Below are positions 56,304 to 64,000 of a DNA stretch of 64,000 nucleotides, piece by piece. A model generated the notes under the pieces. That model worked only from the letters and a program-made list of their open reading frames with translations. It was not told the DNA's origin and made no database searches. The position numbers were made by a program, and so were the translations under genes. How positions within the stretch are numbered: the stretch's first letter is position 1; every line of letters begins with the position of its first letter. This DNA comes from Plasmopara viticola. Taxonomy: Eukaryota > Oomycota > Peronosporomycetes > Peronosporales > Peronosporaceae. The DNA lies in the NCBI GenBank assembly GCA_001695595.3, contig MBPM02000072.1, positions 248,001-312,000 of the forward strand, written 5' to 3'.

Positions 56304-58400
56304 TTATGCCACAGTAACATTCAATAAAAAACGTTCCATAGCTACTTGAAAGGCTTGCATCTCCTCGAGGCTGTAAAACTCACACTGCAAGCGAGACTGC
56401 AAGATACCCAGGAACAATCGAATGCCAAGAGGAATGGCTTTATCATTGAAATCAAAGTAGTTCGAGTGAAGCGCGCGCAGCTTCTCAGAGTCCCCGTCTT
56501 CCTTTGTACCTAGAAAAAAAAAGCACCCTTTGCGCTCTTGCAAATAGTACGAAAAGTCTTCAGCGGCCATGAGTGGCAAACCTTCCTCGCTTACAACCAA
56601 TCCCAACTCCATGGCAATCTGCTGCACTTGTCGCGTTTCCACCTCAGGATTGACCACAGGAGCGTAGCCATCCAAAAAGCGCACGTTCGCCGTAGCGCCG
56701 TAGGCCGCACACGTCGAATGCACCACCTTGACCACGCGATCTTTAATGGTCGCGGCAACTTGGAGATCAAAGTCACGAATGGTGCCACCCAAGAACACTT
56801 GGGACGGGATCACATTGTTCGTATCACCTCCGCGAAATTGCGTGACGGACACGACGGCAGTGGCTGTCGGCGCCAACGAGCGACTCACGACGGATTGCAA
56901 CGCCTGTACCACGGCTGCACCGGTAAGAATCGGATCCACACACTGGTGGGGCGCAGAGCCGTGGCCTCCAACGCCGTCAATGTCGATCGAGAACTCAACT
57001 TCGTGGGCCATAACAGGCCCGGGACGCACGTGGATGCTGTGTAACGGGAACGGTGCGTTGTGGCATCCGTACACCTCATTCACGTCGAGAAGTGCACCGT
57101 CCTCAATCATCTTCATGGCCCCACCCGGACCCTCTTCAGCAGGCTGGAAGAGAAAGCGGACAAACGTGTTCTGGGGAAGACGATGCGCTGTACGCACGAC
57201 CATCGCACAGAGGCCGAGCACCATTGCCATGTGGCCATCGTGGCCACACATGTGTGCTGCAGCGGTCGAGATCTCACCCTCGTCGTCGTCGTCGCCACCT
57301 GTGCTGGGCCCGGGTGGAGCGCCAACCGCTGCGAGTGCCTCGGTACCCACATGAGGACTAACGTCACAGGATGCTGGAGTCACAATGGCATGGGCTTTAG
57401 TCGGACTCGCCTCGACTTCTCTCTCGTGCGATTTCTGTAGAAGCGATAAATGCACGGCTGGTCCCTTTCGTTTCTTGCGCTTAGGTCGCGCTGTGCAGCC
57501 ACCTTTTCGACTTGAGCAGTACGACAGATGGTCGTTTAGTTCTTCAATCGGCAACGCGTCCATGTCTGCACGGAAGGCTAGCACTGGCACCTCTCGTCTG
57601 TCCGAGGGGCTAAAGGTAGCATTCTCATGACAGACGTCTACAATGAGACCAGTGGATGCCATGTCGCGAATGTTCTTGCCCGGTATTTGCAACGCCTGCT
57701 CGCAAAATTGTCTGATAAAAGCCTGGGTACGAATTTCTTGGTATCCCGTCTCTGGGTATCGATGAAGTCCGCGGCGAATGTCGCACAGTGCGCGCGAAAA
57801 GCCAATCCAGTCCATTTCGGCCCCATCTTCGTCATGCGTCTTCTTGGCAGCGTGATCAAAAGTAGCTGACGTCGCTACCGTCGTATCCACTGCGTGTGCT
57901 GCTGTCCGGAAGGGCCTCGAGCTCTGTATAAACCTCTTGAAGAAGGGCGTGACCTTGATCAACAGTGCATGCATGCCTTGCTTCCATACCTCATCAAACG
58001 GGTACAAGCGTTTACTATGGACAGTGTCACGTGCACTCTTCGTGGGGGTCACGACGTCAGAGTGTGACGACGAGCCGCTGCCGTTGCAGCCATTGCTGCT
58101 GTTTGCAGCATCAACAGCATGACGCGACTGCTTTCCACGCACTCGCTGGTCCCGTAAATTCTCGGGGGTGTCGTAGTAACGCCGTAAAAAGACGTCCTTC
58201 TTGCGCAGCAGCTTTCGGATCGCCGCCTCACTCACGCCAAACTGATCGGCCAGCTGCCGCTTGGACGCTGAGTTGTGTTCCGCCATTTGAATAATATCCA
58301 CGCGCTGACGATCGTTCAAGCGTTTACCAGACCCTTGTTTGCTCTTCTTTGCCTCGTCGTCGCCGTTCACAGGCTCGTCCTGGTGCTCGTGATCCTTCAT
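56304..58400 (-). CDS. CENP-B-type HTH fused to M20D amidohydrolase
   Basis: A 698-residue single-exon gene. Residues about 26-75 form a CENP-B/Psq-type HTH (K-R-L-N-D-R-Q-R-V-D-I-I, then R-Q-L-A-D-Q-F-G-V-S-E-A-A-I-R-K-L-L). Residues about 195-690 form an M20D peptidase/amidohydrolase related to IAA-amino-acid and hippurate hydrolases: R-R-G-L-H-R-Y-P-E-T-G, R-A-D-M-D-A-L-P, metal site H-M-C-G-H-D-G-H (C385, H387), Q-P-A-E-E-G-P-G-G-A (E422/E423), G-C-H-N (H447), G-G-H-G-S-A-P-H and A-A-E-D-F-S-Y-Y. The ligands are all present, so activity is likely. About 90 extra residues (290-380) interrupt the catalytic domain and contain R-P-K-R-K-K-R-K (305-312), a strong nuclear-signal-like motif. The frame extends upstream only to a TTG; the first ATG is used. 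It is divergent from the ATCase gene, 117 bp between starts. Confidence 0.88.
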   Translation of the reverse strand: MKDHEHQDEPVNGDDEAKKSKQGSGKRLNDRQRVDIIQMAEHNSASKRQLADQFGVSEAAIRKLLRKKDVFLRRYYDTPENLRDQRVRGKQSRHAVDAANSSNGCNGSGSSSHSDVVTPTKSARDTVHSKRLYPFDEVWKQGMHALLIKVTPFFKRFIQSSRPFRTAAHAVDTTVATSATFDHAAKKTHDEDGAEMDWIGFSRALCDIRRGLHRYPETGYQEIRTQAFIRQFCEQALQIPGKNIRDMASTGLIVDVCHENATFSPSDRREVPVLAFRADMDALPIEELNDHLSYCSSRKGGCTARPKRKKRKGPAVHLSLLQKSHEREVEASPTKAHAIVTPASCDVSPHVGTEALAAVGAPPGPSTGGDDDDEGEISTAAAHMCGHDGHMAMVLGLCAMVVRTAHRLPQNTFVRFLFQPAEEGPGGAMKMIEDGALLDVNEVYGCHNAPFPLHSIHVRPGPVMAHEVEFSIDIDGVGGHGSAPHQCVDPILTGAAVVQALQSVVSRSLAPTATAVVSVTQFRGGDTNNVIPSQVFLGGTIRDFDLQVAATIKDRVVKVVHSTCAAYGATANVRFLDGYAPVVNPEVETRQVQQIAMELGLVVSEEGLPLMAAEDFSYYLQERKGCFFFLGTKEDGDSEKLRALHSNYFDFNDKAIPLGIRLFLGILQSRLQCEFYSLEEMQAFQVAMERFLLNVTVA

Positions 58401-58482
58401 GGCGTTCTTTGCAGTCTGATTGACGCAATTTGAAAAATTTAGGGATTTTAGGTCAAAATATGGGCCTTGGTTTTGGGGTCGA

Positions 58483-58503
58483 CGGACACTATTTGTCGGA
58501 CAC
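58483..58503. promoter_or_regulatory. Direct repeat CGGACAC in the divergent M20/ATCase promoter
   Basis: CGGACAC occurs at 58483-58489 and 58497-58503, a 14-bp spacing, within the 117-bp region shared by two divergent genes. It is a candidate binding site, with no direct evidence. Confidence 0.3.
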
Positions 58504-58517
58504 AACTATAGAGCACG

Positions 58518-59669
58518 ATGGCGCGTCCGTTGGACGGCAAGACGACGGTCGGGGCGTGGGAAGGCGAGAGCATTCTCTCGATTGCTCAATTTAGTAGAGA
58601 AAACGCGCAGTACGTCCATCTTGGTGCGCTAAAGCCACGAGCCACTCTCACTCTCTCGCCTCTTACATAGACGCGTCGTGAGCGTGACGGATGAGATGAA
58701 GACGATGGTCAAGACGCAAGGTGCCAACGAGCTACTCAAGGGCAAGGTGCGTGTCGTAATTCCACAATGTTATTTGACTACTCTGTGCTGATGGTATTGC
58801 TGTAGCTCTTGGCAAACGTGTTCATGGAGCCGTCCACGCGCACGAGCAGCTCGTTCCAGGCAGCAATGACGCGCCTTGGCGGCCTGGTCGTTTGCGTGAA
58901 TGAACTCTCTTCCAGCAGCCAGAAAGGCGAGACGTTGCACGACACTGTCCGCTGTCTTGCAAGCTACGCCGACGTCATTGTGCTTCGACACCCTGTCAAG
59001 GGCAGCGCTCTAATCGCCGCGGAAGCGACGACCAAGCCTGTATTGAACGCTGGCGACGGGGTGGGCGAGCACCCGACGCAAGCCATGCTGGATCTGTATA
59101 CAATTTACAGTGAATTGGGGGATCTTGCAAACCTCAAGGGCAAAGTCATCACCATGGTCGGCGACCTGAAGAACGGCCGGACCGTCCACTCACTGTCCAG
59201 GCTGCTGGCGATGTACGGCACCAGATTCAACTATGTGTCGCCTGAAAGTTTGAAGATGCCACGCGACGTGTACGACGAGCTCGATGACCAGAGCATTGAG
59301 CAGCACGAGACCAGTGACCTCGACTCGGTCATTCAGCAAACGGATGTGCTATACGTCACGCGTGTGCAAAAGGTTAGTGGTGTCTTGGGTATCGCCTGAC
59401 TAAGCGTACTGCTTACATTGACACGTCATTGAATCTAGGAGCGGTTTGAGACCGACGCTGAGTTTAACGCTGTCAAAGACAGCTTTCGGATCACGCTCGA
59501 CACCATTAAAGATGCCAAGGCGACCATGATCATCATGCATCCGCTGCCGCGGGTTGGTGAGATTGCAGAGGAAGTGGACAAGGATCCGCGTGCCGCGTAT
59601 TTTCGCCAGATGGAGAATGGCATGTACGTACGGATGGCGTTGCTTGCGCTCGTACTAGGCAAGGCATAA
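58518..59669 (+). CDS. PYRB: Aspartate carbamoyltransferase, four exons
   Basis: Exons 58518-58609, 58671-58746, 58806-59372 and 59439-59669. This gives 321 residues with all phases consistent and introns of 59-66 bp. Motifs: carbamoyl-phosphate site [30 protein letters not shown] and H-P-L-P-R. The enzyme joins carbamoyl phosphate and aspartate, the committed step of pyrimidine synthesis. It is monofunctional, about the length of bacterial and plant catalytic subunits, and not fused into a CAD-type protein. There is no obvious plastid or mitochondrial leader. A dCMP deaminase lies 2.4 kb away on the other strand. The gene is convergent with the RING gene, 119 bp apart. Confidence 0.94.
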
Positions 59670-59788
59670 ATTAAAAAGGAGGGTCAGAATCAAGGTGACG
59701 CGGACTAGCTAGTTGTCAGTAGATGGAGCTGTGTACAAAGCGCCTCCGTCCTTGTTTTCACTTAGAATGAGTAGCGTGCTGTGACCAC

Positions 59789-60670
59789 CTAGCTACCGCA
59801 ACACAGTGCATTCGAACACTCTACAGCCTTTTCACATCGATACTCAACCGCTGCATCATACGCGGTGATGTTGAGTCGAGAGCCTAAGAAAAACGCCAAT
59901 TCGCGTACAAACTGACCGGCATCTTCGTATAAGAACGGCATGAGAGCTGTTTGAAGCTCATTGTAGCACTTCGTGGGCCCGCACTGGGCAATCTTGTCAA
60001 GACAGCACTGGATGATTGCGACGAGGACCGTCACGTCAATCTCCCGTCCAATACACGCTCGTAGCTCATCTTTAACCCAGCTTTCGTACTCGCCTTTGAG
60101 TTTGCGCATTTTTGGAAACGGGACGCAATCGTCAACCTGCTTGCCCGCGACCCGAGCGAGTCGCATGTGACGTCGGTAGACGAGCGAACGGCGTCGAAGG
60201 CGCTCGTGACTGTCAATTGCATCGCTCTGCCGTCTTCTTCTCCCATACTGTCGTACGCATTGTCCTTGAAAGGATAGGACCTCGTAATCCGTCTCATCCC
60301 GGACGTGGGCGTACACGTCCTGGAACGGATTCTTGCACAACGGACACGTTGGCGCCTCGACTCCATGCAGTGCCAAACTATGTGCCCACGTAGTCAGGCA
60401 CTCAAGACAGTAAACATGGTGGCAAATCGCCACCATGACAGGATTCTCCAACGTCTGCAGACAGATCGGGCACGCGTCACCAAGCACGGCCAGGTCGACG
60501 GCGCGAGTCTCCTCGTATTCGTCGCTTGAAAACGTTTCTTGGCCCATTGATGCAGCAGGAGACATTAGAGTGATCTGTGTATCGACTGACGTTATACATG
60601 CTGCGTTCTCGCCCCGTGTAGCCCAGTCGCCTTCGTCCCGTGCAGCCGCCTCCGGACCCTCGACTGCCAT
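59789..60670 (-). CDS. TOPORS-like RING-finger E3 ligase
   Basis: A 293-residue single-exon gene. A C3HC4 RING spans residues 67-112: C-P-I-C-L...C-H-H-V-Y-C-L-E-C-L...C-P-L-C. It is followed by F-Q-D-V-Y-A-H-V-R-D-E-T-D-Y-E-V, an Arg-rich stretch (G-R-R-R-R-Q) and R-R-R-S-L-V-Y-R. The L-x-x-P-V and Y-x-C-L-E-C-L-x-x-W pattern, and the conserved segment after the RING, resemble the TOPORS family. TOPORS proteins are nuclear ubiquitin/SUMO ligases. The C-terminal 100 residues form a helical domain with A-L-M-P-F-L-Y-E-D-A-G-Q-F-V-R-E-L-A-F-F, also seen in TOPORS-like proteins. The N-terminus is acidic and disordered. Confidence 0.8.
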   Translation of the reverse strand: MAVEGPEAAARDEGDWATRGENAACITSVDTQITLMSPAASMGQETFSSDEYEETRAVDLAVLGDACPICLQTLENPVMVAICHHVYCLECLTTWAHSLALHGVEAPTCPLCKNPFQDVYAHVRDETDYEVLSFQGQCVRQYGRRRRQSDAIDSHERLRRRSLVYRRHMRLARVAGKQVDDCVPFPKMRKLKGEYESWVKDELRACIGREIDVTVLVAIIQCCLDKIAQCGPTKCYNELQTALMPFLYEDAGQFVRELAFFLGSRLNITAYDAAVEYRCEKAVECSNALCCGS

Positions 60671-63600
60671 TTTGCAACTGATGATGTGGGTGTTGGATTT
60701 ACTATCTCAAAATAGTTTAAGCAGAATTATTTTCTCGATTTCTTACTTTGATCTGTAATGTGTAATGTAAATGTAAAAGTCTCTTTTTCATTACGCGCTT
60801 CACATAGAAGTGCCGCTAGCCTTGGCAGTCAAGGAGCGCCGGAGGCGAATAGTTGTGTCTCGTCCCTGCGCCTTTATCATGAAGAGCAGAAGCTCCTGTG
60901 TGACCGAGTGTGTGTGCTTAAGATTGCTCCCGGGGTCGTTCTGGCTGGTCAGGCTGCCCAAATTCGGCAGGGTGTATGAAGAAGTTGACGTGTGCCGCAA
61001 GGGTCCACCGATATGTTGTGGGAACCAAAGAATATTATTTTCCAGGCCCAAATGAACACTCCAAAAGGATTTGTACGATCGCACTTAAATTCTTAGTCAT
61101 TCGAAGCAACGACTTAGATTAGATTTCGATTCAACCCAAAGATAAGCAAAGTGTCTGCTTACTCATACCGAGACAATTGCGACCGCTGTCGAGGGATCAT
61201 TTAGCAACTTTATCTGTGATTATATTTTTGCATTGAGGACTCGAAATGGCACCCGTTTTATATGCCTGACCAATCCGCTTTTCAATAAATGTTTGAATTA
61301 TTTGTTTTCGTGAAAGTGCATCGGCAAGCACGTCGATTTTGCTGGGGGCATGTACATTGCAAAGTTGAATTTCACTGAGACTGACAACATCTTCCTATTA
61401 CTTGGCATAAGTAGGGTACAATGTCGTCATCTTTAGGTATGCGTGATGTGTATATGTCACAAAGAGCTTAATATAAGACAATGCTACTTGAAAATTATTA
61501 GGGCGTACTTCAAGGCAAGCATTGACCTGTCATAACAGGGGTTGTGCCCAATGGCAGCGCTAGCCTTCCCAGACTGAGCATCCTGATTGAGAATAACGCC
61601 GATTGCAAGTTTGGTGACATCGCACACTATCTATAACAGCTTTGTCGTAAAAAGAAGAAAAACTAGCTCCGACTTGGCCCTGCGCACAAGTTTTGAAAAC
61701 ATTGGGCAGCTAATTTATTGCACAAGTACCGTTAGGTATGCGGGACACGCAATGCGTTTGTCTGATGAATTAAAAAAAATTCAAGTGGTGCTGCGAAAGC
61801 CTGCACCAGGCTGCTTTTACAGCACCAAGAAAAGCCTTCAGTTGGATAAAGTTGTTGGGATCTGTTCAAACCCTATGCTACGTACAGAGCGGCCAAGAAC
61901 TTAGATCTTCTCAGCCGCAAAGTCACACTTTATGTACTTAAATAAATACTTAATGCAAACTAAATTGGCCACTAGAGTAAACTGATTTCCTTAACAGCGA
62001 TTAACGAAAATCATGTTGCGAAAATATGTCCGAGCAAAAGCTTGTAATGGTATAAAAGTCGTGGGATTAAACAATTTAACAGTGCACGCGCGTTTGGCCT
62101 TGTGTCATCACTAAATACTCCCATAGCTTACCGCTATGTGCATCGATTGCCGTGAGGTGTACAAAATTTAATACTACCAAGTCAAGCAATCTATCATTTC
62201 TTGGAACGGGTGATCAAGCAGATGTCGCTGCAACGCCCACCTTATTATGAGCAATAATCAGTCGCCACTTCCTGCTCTTCTACACAAAAAGTCGGTAACG
62301 AGTGCAAATAATTTGACTCCGGCACCATTACATATTTTGCCACTTTGGCAAAGAAGGCATCAACGAACTTTTTTTGGTCTCGTGGCAGTTACCATTGCCT
62401 GTTGACGCAAATTCGTAGGTCGATATTTTATCTCACTCTTAGTTGTTGTTTGGTCGGTTGTACACCACATCTTAACAGTTCATCAATTAGGATATACCGA
62501 AGCCAAGGTGCAGCGTACGTTGTCTATAAGGCTGATTCAAAATGTCTTGCTTATCAGGGATGATGCCATTTTATCGTCGAGAGGGAGATTCGCATTTTAA
62601 ATAGTATCACCTTGGAGATATCCTAGCATTAATCAAGCCTATTCAAGAGCTTTAAGTTCTTTGTGGTTTGGTAGATCTGACACATCTGGCATTGTCTCCA
62701 AATGGAGCGCACCTGGTGTGATATATCGACCGATTGAAGGGCTAATTTATCTGTAGAGAATATTTTTGTCAGCCACACGATTGTTCATGACGCCCAGAAA
62801 TCAAAGTTGAATGCATCTCCAGACTTTTTCAGTGGAACTTTATATCTTGCTCTTAGTGGTAATCTATGTTACCAACGGCGTTTGCAAAATTTTGCTACCC
62901 GCAGCTGTATGATCTATGTTAGTCAAGTGTGAAATGTATGATATCACATTTTAAATGCCATCATGGGCACCGTTATGATCAATTTATGCGATTAGGATGG
63001 AAAATATATTTACCTTTTATATTAAGTTGGTCACCACCGGCAGCAAGTCCCGGAGTCAAATCTTTAAAAGAAATAAGTTGCCGTCACGCTTCGTGGAGAC
63101 TTAGTACCTTTAGTACAATTCATTCTTAAGTTAAGCAAATATCTTCAGATCACTTCTTTAAATGAAGGCGTACGCACAACAGTTTTGGAAACATTACTCA
63201 CCATAGCCCTTACGTGCAGGAGCAAGCGTCTGGCGCCTATGCCTTTTTTCCGCGCCGATCGATCTTGGGCTCATACTCCTTCAGAGTATTCTGGAATGTC
63301 TAGGACATTAATATAGTTGAAGAGCGTTTTGAATCGGTACGGCCTGCACTTAAATGAGTTAAATGCGAAGCGGGCTTGCACTTCGGCCATCCATGAGCAC
63401 ACTCATATTGACTTATTTGGAAAGTGGTGTCTCACTATCAATTTCCTTGTATCATGAACAAATTAATAATGCTGGCGCCTTTTAAATTCGTAGCCGACAC
63501 CGTCAAAGCTTACTGGAGAAGCCAGTCATTACCACAAAAGCGGTTGTATTCTTACGTGATGATGAGCTGTGGAATCTCAGCTTTAGCTAACTGACATTCC

Positions 63601-64000
63601 TCTATCTCCCAGCAACCATTTGTCAAAAGACTCTTCAAAACTACTACTATTCGCATACTAACATACTCACATTTTTTTATTATTGATATAAATATACCGT
63701 TCAGTCTGCTGATACGTTCTGATTGAATGTTGTGCGATTTACGTGCAAGACAGAAGTCCACAAATCTACGTTTTGTATAGTAGCAAGAAAACTCATTCAG
63801 TATCCCGGGTGTTGCTCTCGGCTACATTACAACCAACGATAAAGCGTAATGTCTCTACGAGATTTAATACTTGTTCACTCCACATGATGTGCTTTTACAC
63901 GAGCCCATCATTTTGGGATCCACTGCTCACACTTTCTATCATGTATTGAGAAACCAAACCTTGTCTCTTTTGTGTTTTGTGTTAAATTGAGCCTAGCACA
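60671..64000. other. Gene-poor AT-rich stretch to window end
   Basis: About 3.3 kb with no supported gene. A short frame at 60758-60979 contains Y-H-E-E-Q-K-L-L-C, which faintly recalls a Josephin-domain start, but it stops at once and is not called. Remaining frames are short and featureless. Confidence 0.5.

Noticed and set aside
60758..60979. Frame with Y-H-E-E-Q-K-L-L-C resembling a Josephin deubiquitinase start
   Set aside because: The match is only a few residues, lacks the C-x-x-H-C/A-L-N continuation, and stops soon after.

Overview
The window looks like nuclear DNA from an oomycete, most likely a zoospore-forming Peronosporales species (Phytophthora or Plasmopara type). The evidence is: compact genes with very short GT-AG introns (about 37-75 bp); an oomycete-style FYVE protein; a FAR1-type MULE, a hAT and a Copia element; and gene-dense islands separated by AT-rich deserts. 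A gene for the ciliary protein CFAP77 suggests that flagella are retained. No bacterial operon, rRNA, tRNA or CRISPR array was found.

Layout. 1-2.75 kb: an ORF of unknown function and a decayed MULE/FAR1 transposase. 2.75-8.1 kb: desert. 8.09-12.98 kb: an intact Copia retrotransposon on the minus strand, with identical 207-bp LTRs and a 5-bp target duplication. 13.8-19.8 kb: acyltransferase-3, NIFK-like nucleolar protein, CFAP77 and glucosidase II beta. 19.8-25.4 kb: desert. 25.4-29.4 kb: a CENP-B HTH/short-chain-dehydrogenase fusion, convergent with DEAD-box helicase DBP10/DDX54. 29.4-32.9 kb: desert. 32.9-41.9 kb: secreted MIR protein, PDZ-UBA protein, XRN2/RAT1, a hypothetical protein and an F-box membrane protein. 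41.9-46.9 kb: desert with a TIR element. 46.9-50.4 kb: classical SDR and a START/FYVE/GAF protein. 50.9-53.6 kb: a decayed hAT with intact ends and 8-bp target duplication. 54.8-60.7 kb: zinc finger/dCMP deaminase fusion, HTH/M20 amidohydrolase fusion, aspartate carbamoyltransferase and a TOPORS-like RING protein. 60.7-64 kb: desert.

The most interesting signal is a recurring architecture. Three genes join a transposase-type DNA-binding domain (CENP-B-like HTH twice, a BED-like zinc finger once) to a metabolic enzyme domain (SDR, M20D amidohydrolase, dCMP deaminase). The SDR has lost its catalytic Tyr and Lys. The M20 enzyme keeps its metal ligands but has a roughly 90-residue insertion with a strong basic nuclear-localisation-like motif. 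Two of the three lie side by side and next to aspartate carbamoyltransferase, so two pyrimidine enzymes sit within 5 kb. These could be metabolite-sensing or chromatin-targeted enzymes; that role is inference. Multi-exon gene models were built by hand from splice signals, phase and family conservation.
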